Shown here: piece by piece, positions 45,456 through 53,727 of the stretch | How positions within the stretch are numbered: the stretch's first letter is position 1 | Layout: each line of letters opens with the position of its first letter | Source: Gemmata palustris | Lineage (GTDB): Bacteria > Planctomycetota > Planctomycetia > Gemmatales > Gemmataceae | Direction of reading: 5' to 3' | Length of the DNA: 64,000 nt | NCBI RefSeq assembly: GCF_017939745.1 | Contig: NZ_JAGKQQ010000001.1 | Span: forward strand, 5,828,001 to 5,892,000 | Notes under the pieces: model-generated | Databases searched by the model: none | What the model was told of the DNA's origin: nothing | The model's input: the letters and a program-made list of their open reading frames with translations, nothing else | Position numbers and translations under genes: made by a program

Positions 45456-45942
45456 GATACCTGCAAGATCAGTTATGCCGTAAATCGGGAGTTCGCGTCA
45501 AGCGAAAAAAAAGGAGGCCGGGAACATGACCGGCAGCGGCACCGCAGGAAGACCCTCCAGTAAGTGACACTTGCACCGGCTCCATTGTCAGAAGTCCGGT
45601 GCGATCGTACCGTCAGGGCGCATCCAGCGCCGGGCTGTGCGGAGTGGATCGAGACCGCTGACCTGCGATCCCGCTAAGTAAGCACCTCCGTCAGACAACA
45701 ACCGAGACCGACGACTCAGTTTCAGAGCCTTCCTTGCCAGCGGAACCCGTGCGTTCTGTTGGCAGGGGGGCTGCTTCTCTCCACCTCGGATCTAGTTTCA
45801 CTGCAATTCAAACCGCTGTGCAGCACACACGGCTGTCAAACCGTCGCAGTGCGCGCGCACTCGTCACTGCTGTGCAACACCCACACAAGCGCTAAGATAG
45901 CTTTACGAAGAACGAAAAGCTTGACCTTCGGAGGAAAATCAC
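45456..45942. other. Long non-coding stretch before the ParB/coupling-protein operon
   Basis: No confident gene. A minus-strand frame (45588-45791, 67 codons) reads …LARKALKLSRRSRLLSDGGAYLAGSQVSGLDPLRTARRWMRPDGTIAPDF but lacks a good start. Direct repeats GCTGTGCA-rCAC occur at 45815-45826 and 45869-45880. It may hold a leftward small RNA, a gene remnant, ParB sites or oriT. Confidence 0.4.
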
Positions 45943-47019
45943 GTGGCTAAAGATGCCGAGAAGGGACGCACGCATGCACGACTTAGCGACGAAGGCGTTG
46001 CAGCTCTCAAAGAGCATGAACACGCAATCCCGAAGAAGTCAAAGTGGTTCGAGATCATGCGGGAGGACTATGGGCGTTCGGCGAGAGAAACGAATTGGAG
46101 GCCTATGCTGCGGGGAGAGGCGGTGCCCTGGGCTATGCTCGATGCTTTTGCGGATGAAATGCTTGAAAGGACGAAGCAAAAACTAAACCTGCACCCTTTC
46201 GTCATCGACGCGGCAAAGCCGACTCTTTCCAGTCCCGGTGGCTATCGGCAGGTGAATCCGTGGCAAGTTGGGATCAAAGGGATGATCGGTTGGTTACATG
46301 GCAAGGTCTTCGGTGCTGATACTACGTTCTGCGATAGTGCGAAGAAGCTCGAAGAAGGTGTGTTCGATGTTGTGCGGAGTGTGGGACGAACTACCGCACG
46401 GGACGGAGCTAATTTCTCTCTCGAAAAGCAACTTGAAGAAGGTGAAAAAGCTATTAAATGGACCGCTGCAGAGTTCACAGATTTTATGCGCCGCTGGTGG
46501 AACATAAATGATCGCGTGATTAACACCCCCGTCTCGGGTGTGAGCATAGTGCTTCCACTAAACCCAGCGGCGGCTGACCGGTTCAGAAATGGCGAAATAA
46601 GCGACAATGATCTGGACCCTACTACAGATTATGCGTGGCCATCTCGTGATCTGCTCATTCTGTCTTGTGATGACCGGCCCAAGCAAAAAGGCATTAGCAG
46701 TCACAGCTCTGCATGGGAACTCTTCCGTGGACTGATGGCGCAGATCGCGTATCTAGCTCATCCTGAACCATACGCCGGTCCTGGACTTCGTCTAATCAGT
46801 TTCGGCGGAACACCTGAAAATGCTCGGCGATTGACCAAATACGGGTTCGTCCACGCGGGCGGGGCCATGCCACGTACTGGGATGCTGACAATGGAGCTAC
46901 GTCGACCTGATCGGCCTCACAAAGATGCGCTTCAACAAGCTGCATCACATGCAAGTGCTATACACATCATCTATCTCTGGCAACTTGTTTTGGCCCACAA
47001 CGCACCAAAGGAGGAATAG
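45943..47019 (+). CDS. HTH-like plus GNAT-like fusion protein, 358 aa
   Basis: GTG start with GGAGG 9 nt upstream. Residues about 13-75 (RLSDEGVAALKEHEHAIPKKSKWFEIMREDYGRSARETNWRPMLRGEAVPWAMLDAFADEM) resemble a Cro/CI-like HTH. Residues about 205-330 have an acyltransferase-like pattern ending PENARRLTKYGFVHAGGAMPRTGMLTMEL, close to the GNAT motif N-xx-A-x-RL-xx-x-GF. The region between is unassigned. First gene of the operon with parB and the coupling ATPase; it may regulate transfer. Both domain calls are tentative. Confidence 0.55.
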   Translation: MAKDAEKGRTHARLSDEGVAALKEHEHAIPKKSKWFEIMREDYGRSARETNWRPMLRGEAVPWAMLDAFADEMLERTKQKLNLHPFVIDAAKPTLSSPGGYRQVNPWQVGIKGMIGWLHGKVFGADTTFCDSAKKLEEGVFDVVRSVGRTTARDGANFSLEKQLEEGEKAIKWTAAEFTDFMRRWWNINDRVINTPVSGVSIVLPLNPAAADRFRNGEISDNDLDPTTDYAWPSRDLLILSCDDRPKQKGISSHSSAWELFRGLMAQIAYLAHPEPYAGPGLRLISFGGTPENARRLTKYGFVHAGGAMPRTGMLTMELRRPDRPHKDALQQAASHASAIHIIYLWQLVLAHNAPKEE

Positions 47020-47022
47020 CGT

Positions 47023-47793
47023 ATGATGCAGCAGATCATTGAACTGAACCCGTTCGACTGCCTGCCGCCTCCCGACAACCGCGCGGTTACCACGGAGGAC
47101 GTCCTGGCGATGGCGGCCAGCTTCCGGGCCAACGGAGGACAACTGCAACCCGCCATCGTATGCGTCCACCCGGAGCTGCCTGACAAGCAGATGCTCCTGG
47201 ACGGGTTCATCAGGAACGAAACGTGTAAATTGCTGGGCCTCAAGCTGAAGGCTGTGAAGGTGGACCGGCCGTTTACGAAGGCGGAGCAGGCCAAGCTCCG
47301 CTTAACGGCGAACGTCATCCGTAAAGCGATGTCACCGCTGGAGGTCGCCAATGACATCATGCTTTTCATTAAGGAGGAGGGTTGCACACAGACCGAGGCC
47401 GGCGAGAAGATCGGGCTCCCCCAGCCCACCGTGAGTAAGTACCTCACCGTGCGGAACCTGCCCGAAGACCTGCGTCAGCTGATCTTGGACAAGAAGCTCG
47501 ATTTCAATGCCGCCTACGCCGTGGCCACGCTTCCCACGCTGGAGATGAAACGGGAAGCCGCCAGGAAGATCGTGGAAGGAGGTTTGAAGAAGGACGACGC
47601 CATTGCCCTCGTGAACTCGATGAAGGGCAAGAAACAGCCCAAACAGCCCAAGAAAAAGAAGTTTACGATCTCGTTCGAGCTGCCACCGGTCAATGCCGCA
47701 GCCGCGCTGGTGGAGCACCTGAAAACCCTTATCGCCCGCTTAAACAAGCTCGGCGATATCCCGCCTGACGCTCTCGCTGCTGTCCTCTCGTAA
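47023..47793 (+). CDS. ParB/RepB/Spo0J-type protein
   Basis: 256 aa. N-terminal ParB-like region (IIELNPFDCLPPPDNRAVTTEDVLAMAASFRANGGQLQPAIVCVHPELPDKQMLLDGFIRNETCKLLG) keeps the fold but has GFIR where CTP-binding ParBs have GERR. HTH: CTQTEAGEKIGLPQPTVSKYLTVRNLPEDLRQLILDKKLDFNAAYAVATLP. Lys/Pro linker, helical C-terminus for dimerisation. No ParA partner is visible, so it may act as a transcription or transfer regulator (KorB-like) rather than in partition. Confidence 0.85.
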   Translation: MMQQIIELNPFDCLPPPDNRAVTTEDVLAMAASFRANGGQLQPAIVCVHPELPDKQMLLDGFIRNETCKLLGLKLKAVKVDRPFTKAEQAKLRLTANVIRKAMSPLEVANDIMLFIKEEGCTQTEAGEKIGLPQPTVSKYLTVRNLPEDLRQLILDKKLDFNAAYAVATLPTLEMKREAARKIVEGGLKKDDAIALVNSMKGKKQPKQPKKKKFTISFELPPVNAAAALVEHLKTLIARLNKLGDIPPDALAAVLS

Positions 47794-47833
47794 GTCCCCG
47801 CAGTTCAATCTCTTCGTTTTGGAGGCCGCCATC

Positions 47834-47989
47834 ATGTGGCGTGTCAGGCTGATTCTTTTGACTTTGCTTTACGTCATCTCGCCCATCGACCTCGTTCCTG
47901 AGATCGTCTTCGGACCCGTGGGGGCCATTGATGACGTCATCGTCATCATCAACGCCATCAAAAAACTACGGGAAGGTAACCAAGTCTGA
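47834..47989 (+). CDS. DUF1232 mini membrane protein, 51 aa
   Basis: GGAG 10 nt before ATG. WRVRLILLTLLYVISPIDLVPEIVFGPVGAIDDVIVIINAIKKLREG is a minimal DUF1232 domain (YxISPIDLxPE…GxIDD). Membrane-associated; function of the family unknown. Sits between parB and the coupling ATPase. Confidence 0.82.
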   Translation: MWRVRLILLTLLYVISPIDLVPEIVFGPVGAIDDVIVIINAIKKLREGNQV

Positions 47990-48039
47990 ACACACTCACG
48001 CCCCGGTGCTCGTGGCCGGGGCCTTACTGGAGGCTTCAC

Positions 48040-49431
48040 ATGATTCTGAACCGCCTACGCCGGCGAAAGCCGGTTGAAACCGCCGGGATTCCGCTCTCGC
48101 TCGAGGAGTTGGGCGCACACGTCCTGGTGCTTGGGACAACCGGCAACGGCAAAAGTTTCAGTACGCGGGGCATCCTCAAGGCATTCATGAGGGCCGGGCA
48201 CCCGATGGTGTTCGTGGCCGCGAAGCAAACGGAACCGGAAACCGTGCTCCAACTCTGCCGAGAGGTAGGGTGCGAGCACCGGTTCATGAAAATCAGCCCA
48301 CACGGGCCGCACAAGCTCCACCTGCTGAAGCACCTGCTCTCGTACAAGGACGCTTACGGCGCGGCGGAGTTCCTGGACCGCGTCAAGGAAATCGGCACCC
48401 GCGGAGAGAAGGGTAAGCACGATCCGTTCTTTGGTCAACTCACTACCGAGACCACACAGATGGGCATCCGGTTGCCACAACTAGTGGGCTCCGAACCCAC
48501 CCTTGAAGACCTGATGATGGTGGTGAAGACCAGCCCGCCCAGCTTGGAGGTCGCGGCGAGCGAGGCCTTCGTGGAAGGGAAGATGGGCCTGTGCTCGCAA
48601 CTCATCGCCCATGCGTCCGAGCACTACCGCAAGGAGGACGAACACGACCTGAAGAGCGTGCTGACGTTTTTTATGCAGACGTTCGCGGGCATCGGCGAGA
48701 AGGCTCGTAGTGCCCCGCTAGCGGATCTGACCGGCTCAGTTGGACGGCTGACAAGCGGAGCATTTCGGGGCGTGTTTGACACCGAGACGACCGTAGATTT
48801 CGATGCCATCGAGCGAGAACGCAAGATCGTCGTGCTAGACGCACCCATCGTGCCACGCAACCCCACGAACCAGATGTTCCAAGCGATATGGCTGTTCTGT
48901 TTTCAGGAGCACGCCCTCAGACGCGATCCGCGTCAGGTGGATAAGGCTATTGTGCTTGTAAGAGATGAATGTCAAGAGCTCGTACACGCCTCATGGGATG
49001 CCAGTGTGACGGCAGTTGCGCGCTCGCAGAAGCTCATCCATTTCGACCTCACGCAGCACGTCAGCGGGCTCAAGACGGCGTTCGGGGGTGAGGGCACCAC
49101 GCCTGAGACCATGTCGTTCATCGCCAACCACGCTACGGTTCTGGGGTTTGGAAATAACTGCCATGAGACTAATAGATTAATTACCGATCTCATCGGCCAG
49201 AAGCGGACGTTTCAGTTCAGCGGTGGCGGGGGCAAAGGCGGTGAGAAGCCCACGGGGTGGTACGACCAGGCACTCGGCGTGAGCGGTGGTGGGGTGCATT
49301 GGAGCGAGACGTATCTCCCGCACGTCCGGCCCGAGGAGTTCTTGTCGTTGCCCAGAGGCGTGGCGGTGATGATCTCAGCCGGACGAACGTTCAACGGATT
49401 GCCATACCACGTGTGCGATTTTCGCGAGTGA
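48040..49431 (+). CDS. TraG/VirD4-type coupling protein ATPase, soluble form
   Basis: 463 aa. Walker A VLVLGTTGNGKS (about residues 30-41), Walker B KAIVLVRDECQELVH, and the C-terminal NHATVLGFGNNCHETNRLITDLIGQKRTFQF and LPRGVAVMISAGR blocks of the TraG/VirD4/TrwB and HerA-FtsK class. It would feed relaxase-bound DNA to a secretion channel. The N-terminal TM anchor of typical VirD4 proteins is missing; the next gene encodes a membrane protein that could supply it. A plasmid-type HerA ATPase is the alternative. Confidence 0.8.
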   Translation: MILNRLRRRKPVETAGIPLSLEELGAHVLVLGTTGNGKSFSTRGILKAFMRAGHPMVFVAAKQTEPETVLQLCREVGCEHRFMKISPHGPHKLHLLKHLLSYKDAYGAAEFLDRVKEIGTRGEKGKHDPFFGQLTTETTQMGIRLPQLVGSEPTLEDLMMVVKTSPPSLEVAASEAFVEGKMGLCSQLIAHASEHYRKEDEHDLKSVLTFFMQTFAGIGEKARSAPLADLTGSVGRLTSGAFRGVFDTETTVDFDAIERERKIVVLDAPIVPRNPTNQMFQAIWLFCFQEHALRRDPRQVDKAIVLVRDECQELVHASWDASVTAVARSQKLIHFDLTQHVSGLKTAFGGEGTTPETMSFIANHATVLGFGNNCHETNRLITDLIGQKRTFQFSGGGGKGGEKPTGWYDQALGVSGGGVHWSETYLPHVRPEEFLSLPRGVAVMISAGRTFNGLPYHVCDFRE

Positions 49432-49582
49432 CTGCGGGCCAGGTTGGGTACCAGCGAATTTGTTCAGGACTTGCTCCGAGAGGTCCACCGCTTTCAAGGC
49501 GCAATGATTGGGTATTACACCACCGCCACAGTCACGGAATTCAGTATCACGTACTGCCGCTAATTTCAACAATGAGATAGCG

Positions 49583-50155
49583 ATGCGAGAAGAAGAACAG
49601 AAGCCAATCCCTTACTTCACCGCTGAAGGAATCGGGATCTTCATCACGCTGGCACTTCGCTTCATGAGCGCACCTAGTCGGGTGCTGATGGTCAAACCGG
49701 GAGCGATGGGCCGGCGTGCGCACGGCCTGGTGGAGCTAGCCGGAGCGGGGCTCTTCCTGCCAATCGCGGCAGCGGTCATGCAGATCGAGAAAGGCATGCA
49801 ATGGGTTATCCCCGTGTCCGGGTTCCTCTGCCTGACATGGGTGATTCAGAAGGTGATGAGCTTCAGCAGTCAGGAGGTGGAGGAGTATGTGGGAACCACA
49901 TGGTTCAGTGTTTGGTTCCCGAAATCACAGAGCGTGCAGGTTATGGGCGAGGTGTTCTTCTGGCTGCTCGTGACAGCTGTGTTCGGGAACATCAGCCCGC
50001 CTCTCGCCTTCGGGATGGTCTTCTCCGGGCTCGCATCGGCACTGCTACTCGGACTGATTATCGAACGGGAGAAACGCGAGATCGAGCTGATGGTGAGCGA
50101 ACGGAAGAAGCAAAGCATTCAGGCGGAGCGTTTCCGCCAGATGTCCGGTGAGTGA
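49583..50155 (+). CDS. Integral membrane protein, 190 aa
   Basis: Four TM segments: GIGIFITLALRFM, HGLVELAGAGLFLPIAAAVM, WVIPVSGFLCLTWVIQKVM, and VFFWLLVTAVFGNISPPLAFGMVFSGLASALLLGLII. A C-terminal basic coiled coil follows (EREKREIELMVSERKKQSIQAERFRQ). Directly follows the coupling ATPase and may anchor it. Unknown family. Confidence 0.6.
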   Translation: MREEEQKPIPYFTAEGIGIFITLALRFMSAPSRVLMVKPGAMGRRAHGLVELAGAGLFLPIAAAVMQIEKGMQWVIPVSGFLCLTWVIQKVMSFSSQEVEEYVGTTWFSVWFPKSQSVQVMGEVFFWLLVTAVFGNISPPLAFGMVFSGLASALLLGLIIEREKREIELMVSERKKQSIQAERFRQMSGE

Positions 50156-50270
50156 TGACCATCCACGTATGAGTGCGCTCGATTCAGGATAGCCATCACC
50201 AGGTCACGGGTTGGAGGCCAGTGACGACTGATCGTTACCACCACCATTCGCCCATGTCAAGGAGTGTGTC

Positions 50271-50369
50271 ATGGCAGAAGAGAACAAGCAGACTGAGCAA
50301 AGCAAGCAACCGTCCGAACAGGCATCAACGCCGTCATCCAAGCCGGTGCCTATGACCTGCTCTTTGCGC
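50271..50369 (+). pseudogene. Small gene interrupted by an insertion sequence
   Basis: ATG 50271 with GGAG upstream; reads MAEENKQTEQSKQPSEQAS, Gln/Glu-rich like its downstream neighbour (51835-52284). The IS enters at about 50370. Rejoining the flanks removes the IS but the frames disagree: frame 0 ends 12 codons past the IS, while the -1 frame reads …INAVIQAGAYDLLFAQSTV and stops exactly at the ATGA of the next gene. A frameshift may have preceded insertion. Confidence 0.5.
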
Positions 50370-51820
50370 AACTTCATCACCATTAAGCGGCCAAGTCGAG
50401 TAGTCGTTCGGCGGCGACTTGTAATTCGGCCTCGTTGATCCCGGGCCGCAGAACCGCCTGAATTTCGTTCCGCAGTAGCTCACGGCGCCAGGCGCGGCGC
50501 TTATCCGCGTGACTCGGTCGCCGTTCCCCGTCGTCCCATGGACTTGCGGCCCGGTGCCCGGCCAACGCCTTGGCATCCCGATTCCAGGCCCAAGCTTCGG
50601 TCATCGTGAGCGCCCACAGGCACACGTGGAACGCCCCGACGTTGGCCCGCACGAGGCGCACCTGCTGCTGACCCGCCCCGACAACTTCTTTCAGATCGCG
50701 GAACGCGATCTCCAGGCTGAAGCGACTCGCGACACTTCCGAGGATGTCGCCCACCGGCGCGGCGGTGTCGGTGCAGAAGAACGCCACCCACCCGGTGGGC
50801 TCGTCCACCAGAACGACGCGAATCGCCCCACCGGCCGGGCGCCAGGTGGCCACGAACGTCTTGTACTTCTTCTCCGTCGGTTTCCCGTACAAGTCGAACG
50901 TCCCGGTGGCCCACCCGCGGGTCTGTCCGGCTCGCTTGGCCAACTCGATTCGCTGGTCCCCATAGGTCCGGTTCGGTCCGCGCTGGTGGGGCGCCCGCGG
51001 GCCGGGCACGGACCACAGGGCCGAGTCCTTCCTCAGTCGGCTCACCACCGTCACCCCGAGCTCCCGCAGGGGCTTGAGTACCGGGGCCTTGGCGTACGCC
51101 CCGTCGGCCACCACCCAGAGGGGCTTGCCCAGGTGCCCGAGCCACGAGGCGGCCCACCGCACCAACTCGACGGCCAGTTCCAGCTTGGTCCGGAACCCGG
51201 GCCGGGTCCTCGCCGGGATCCCCGGAAGGTCCTTGCGGCGCACGTACAACCGGGCCAGCAGCGGGAGCGCAACGATGCCCCAAGAGGGGTGCCGGGCCAG
51301 GAGCCCGAGGACCACCCACACGTGCCCGTACACGAACGGTCCGCCGGCCGGCCCGGGCGTCGGGTTGTGGTGCACCCCGGCCCCTTGTACCGTTGCCCCG
51401 TATCGTTCCGTTGGGGTGTCATCCAGGGCCAACGTGAGCCGTCTGGCCTCCGCCGCCAGGGGCCTCACGACCTCCCGCAGCAGGTGTGACGCCGCGCGGT
51501 CGGTCCGGCCCCCAAGCGCGGCCACCGTGGTGTAGCACGGGCGATACTCATCGCTCAGCCCGGCGGACCGAATCCAGGTCGTAACGGTGCGCCGGCCCCG
51601 AGCCAGAACGGCTCCGACCAGCAACCATGCCAGCCGCGGAGCCGATCGTGGGTCTAACGCCGCCGCGAGAACCGAAAACCAGTGGCACGACGAGGGTAGC
51701 GGATGCGATGATGGCATGGCCGCGTCCGTCCGGGGCGAGGGTGGTGTGGTAACCCCATCGTCTCGGACGGGCCGGCGCCTGTCTACACGCTAAGCCTCAG
51801 CCGCTCGAATACAGGAAGTC
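50370..51820 (-). mobile_element. IS4/IS701-type insertion sequence (about 1.45 kb)
   Basis: One transposase gene. Imperfect terminal inverted repeats share ACTTC-x-T…AGCGGC at both ends (left from 50370, right ending 51820). Flanked by GCGC(AA): 50366-50369 and 51821-51824, i.e. a target duplication of 4 bp, extendable to 6. Length and 4-bp duplication fit IS701. Confidence 0.8.
50383..51717 (-). CDS. IS4/IS701-type DDE transposase
   Basis: 444 aa, full length. DDE candidates: LALDDTPTERYG (first Asp pair), PLWVVADGAYAK (second Asp), and FSLEIAFRDLKEVVGAGQQQVR (Glu in the Y/F-x2-R-x3-E-x6-K-like signature of IS4 relatives). Intact frame with no stops, so potentially active. Encoded opposite to the interrupted operon. 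Confidence 0.88.
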   Translation of the reverse strand: MPSSHPLPSSCHWFSVLAAALDPRSAPRLAWLLVGAVLARGRRTVTTWIRSAGLSDEYRPCYTTVAALGGRTDRAASHLLREVVRPLAAEARRLTLALDDTPTERYGATVQGAGVHHNPTPGPAGGPFVYGHVWVVLGLLARHPSWGIVALPLLARLYVRRKDLPGIPARTRPGFRTKLELAVELVRWAASWLGHLGKPLWVVADGAYAKAPVLKPLRELGVTVVSRLRKDSALWSVPGPRAPHQRGPNRTYGDQRIELAKRAGQTRGWATGTFDLYGKPTEKKYKTFVATWRPAGGAIRVVLVDEPTGWVAFFCTDTAAPVGDILGSVASRFSLEIAFRDLKEVVGAGQQQVRLVRANVGAFHVCLWALTMTEAWAWNRDAKALAGHRAASPWDDGERRPSHADKRRAWRRELLRNEIQAVLRPGINEAELQVAAERLLDLAA

Positions 51821-51834
51821 GCGCAAAGTACAGT

Positions 51835-52284
51835 ATGACTCAAAAGGTCACTGAGCACATTGCCGAACGTCGGAAGGCGATCTGGCCAGAGGTCAAACAG
51901 TCCTTGCCTGGGATCGCTCGGGAGGCACTCAAGGATGTCAACAACACCATGCACCAGGTGTTCTTCGGGCAGCAAGTGGGGGCAGGTGAGCCAGGGACAC
52001 CTTTAGTCCCTGTGCCACAGGAGATTTACAACGGAATGCACCCAAAGGTTGACAAATCAGCCGAGGTGGAGATTTCACAGGAAACGCAACAGTCTCAGAA
52101 TCCTGAACAAACGCCCGAAACGGCAGATCAACAGTCCGAGATCGCCCCGGAGCAGGGCATGAACGTGTCCAATCAGGAGCTGGGGCAACTGAAAAGCCCG
52201 CTGGCTGAGATCCGGGCTCAAGTGCAGCAACAGGCAAAGGCGTCGGACAAGGGTAAAGAACAATCCCCAGAAATCGAGAGGTAA
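51835..52284 (+). CDS. Gln/Glu-rich hypothetical protein, 149 aa
   Basis: ATG 51835 just right of the IS. TQKVTEHIAERRKAIWPEVKQSLPGIAREALKDVNNTMHQVFFGQQ then a long QSQNPEQTPETADQQSEIAPEQ low-complexity region and a helical end LAEIRAQVQQQAKASDKG. It shares composition with the interrupted peptide. The IS has removed its original leader. Confidence 0.58.
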   Translation: MTQKVTEHIAERRKAIWPEVKQSLPGIAREALKDVNNTMHQVFFGQQVGAGEPGTPLVPVPQEIYNGMHPKVDKSAEVEISQETQQSQNPEQTPETADQQSEIAPEQGMNVSNQELGQLKSPLAEIRAQVQQQAKASDKGKEQSPEIER

Positions 52285-52287
52285 CCC

Positions 52288-52740
52288 ATGTTCAACCGAA
52301 TCATGAAAAATCTCCTCGGCAGTATATCTGGCACTCGGCCCGTTAAGCCGTCGATCAGGCGAGTGATCGAACAGCTTGACTTGCGGCCGACAACCTTGCT
52401 CCCAGACCGTGCCATATTCAGGTTCTCATGCCATGGTCATTCTTATGGGATAGTGCTGGACGATTATGACGAGCATGCAATCTTGTCCGTCGCGAGCAAT
52501 GCTAGATTCCGGCTCCGCGACGTTCATCCTGGTCTGGAAGCAATCATGCACCAGCGCAACAGAGAGGTGGAAGGGTATAGCTGGCAGATATACCACGGTC
52601 CTTCGTCATCGTGGTTGGTTGTTGTTGCGTTTTGCTCTGCCAACTCGATGGATGGCGCACTGTTCATAAACGGCACCAGCACGCTCCTTGAAGAAGCAAG
52701 CATGATGGACAACAAGATACGGCGACTTGGTCTGTTGTAG
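52288..52740 (+). CDS. Hypothetical protein, 150 aa
   Basis: FNRIMKNLLGSISGTRPVKPSIRRVIEQLDLRPTTLLPDRAIFRFSCHGHSYGIVLDDYDEHAILSVASNARFRL, then EGYSWQIYHGPSSSWLVVVAFCSA. Alpha-beta order resembles YbjN/type III chaperone-like folds common in planctomycetes. GAGAGG before ATG. Function unknown. Confidence 0.58.
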   Translation: MFNRIMKNLLGSISGTRPVKPSIRRVIEQLDLRPTTLLPDRAIFRFSCHGHSYGIVLDDYDEHAILSVASNARFRLRDVHPGLEAIMHQRNREVEGYSWQIYHGPSSSWLVVVAFCSANSMDGALFINGTSTLLEEASMMDNKIRRLGLL

Positions 52741-52751
52741 AGGAGTATCCA

Positions 52752-53075
52752 GTGCTGAGTCGGATGTATGACTCGTTCATAGCAGTAGCCGGCATCATCC
52801 TCGGGCTGGTACTGCTGGCCCGACTCGGCTGGGCTGCGATCCACGGGTTCGAGCCGGCTAACGACTTCGACCGAGCCCGTGTCGCCGACGGTACCTACTG
52901 GCCGGGGATTACGTTCTTCCTCGGCTCGCTCCTGTTCGCCATCGTGGTGGTCGCACGCATTGCGTTCATTCAATGGCGGCTTCATCGGAAACTCAAGCAA
53001 ATGGACCGGGAGTTTTATCTCAAAAACGGCATCCCGCCACAAACCCCTCAGAGGAAACGACGTGATAGACCGTGA
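52752..53075 (+). CDS. Membrane protein, 107 aa, two TM segments
   Basis: GTG start with GAGG upstream. LSRMYDSFIAVAGIILGLVLLARLGWAAIHGFEP … GITFFLGSLLFAIVVVARIAFIQWRLHRKLKQMDREF; basic C-terminal tail. Overlaps the next gene by 14 nt. Confidence 0.58.
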   Translation: MLSRMYDSFIAVAGIILGLVLLARLGWAAIHGFEPANDFDRARVADGTYWPGITFFLGSLLFAIVVVARIAFIQWRLHRKLKQMDREFYLKNGIPPQTPQRKRRDRP

Positions 53076-53259
53076 CGAAACAGCGAAATCGGTCGCGGGC
53101 GCATCAGCTGACCTTATCTGTCGTGCTCTGCCGGACCTGATGCGCATGAATCCGGCTGACCGGTACGAGATGATGACCGACTACCTCCTCACCGCCTTTC
53201 AAGCGTACATCGACGCGAAGGGTGGGTGGCGGGGACCAATCGAACCTTCGCAAAACTGA
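53062..53259 (+). CDS. Small helical protein, 65 aa
   Basis: GTG 53062. IDRDETAKSVAGASADLICRALPDLMRMNPADRYEMMTDYLLTAFQAYIDAKGGWRGP. GAGGAAA precedes it. Unknown. Confidence 0.55.
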   Translation: MIDRDETAKSVAGASADLICRALPDLMRMNPADRYEMMTDYLLTAFQAYIDAKGGWRGPIEPSQN

Positions 53260-53269
53260 GGAGCATCAC

Positions 53270-53395
53270 ATGGACCTGGAAGAACTCGCTCTGATGACTC
53301 AGATCTTCTGCTACGTCACGTTGCCCGCGATCATCGGGTGGGGCGTGTGGAAGCTGACCCAAGAAGACGGCAGGAAACGGAGCGGGGATTCCTGA
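53270..53395 (+). CDS. Tiny membrane protein, 41 aa
   Basis: DLEELALMTQIFCYVTLPAIIGWGVWKLTQEDGRKRSG: one TM segment, basic end. TGAGGAG 6 nt before ATG supports translation. Confidence 0.5.
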   Translation: MDLEELALMTQIFCYVTLPAIIGWGVWKLTQEDGRKRSGDS

Positions 53396-53453
53396 TCTGA
53401 ATTCCCGGCAGTGACGGAAACCGTTGTCTGAAGGATTAATGGGCAAGGACCGC

Positions 53454-53471
53454 CCCTCCTTTTTCGGAGGG
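53454..53471 (+). promoter_or_regulatory. Hairpin sequestering the excisionase ribosome-binding site
   Basis: CCCTCC-TTTTTC-GGAGGG: the right arm is the Shine-Dalgarno sequence of the gene starting at GTG 53476 (4-nt spacing). Formation of the 6-bp all-purine/pyrimidine stem would block initiation, suggesting translational control of excision. Confidence 0.6.
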
Positions 53472-53475
53472 TAAC

Positions 53476-53727
53476 GTGCTCACCGTAAAGCAGGCGGCGG
53501 AGCGGGCCGCCGTGTCGGAATCACTGATCTACGCCTGGATCGCCGATGGCACCCTCCCGCACGTGCGGCTCGGGCGGAAGGGGAAGCGCGGGACCATCAG
53601 AGTTTCGGTAGAGGATTTGGACGGCGCGCTCGCAACGTTCAAGGTGGGGAAGAGTGAGCCGGGACCAGCAAAGGCCCCGGCCCGCAAAAAGGCGGTCACG
53701 CTGAAGCATCTCCAGATGCCTTCTTGA
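53476..53727 (+). CDS. Excisionase (HTH_17)
   Basis: 83 aa, GTG start. LTVKQAAERAAVSESLIYAWIADGTLPHVRLGRKGKRGTIRVSVEDLDGALATF is a full excisionase/MerR-type winged helix; basic C-terminus. Convergent with the integrase, their 3' ends overlapping by 32 nt. It probably binds att arm sites and directs excision of element 1. Confidence 0.88.
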   Translation: MLTVKQAAERAAVSESLIYAWIADGTLPHVRLGRKGKRGTIRVSVEDLDGALATFKVGKSEPGPAKAPARKKAVTLKHLQMPS

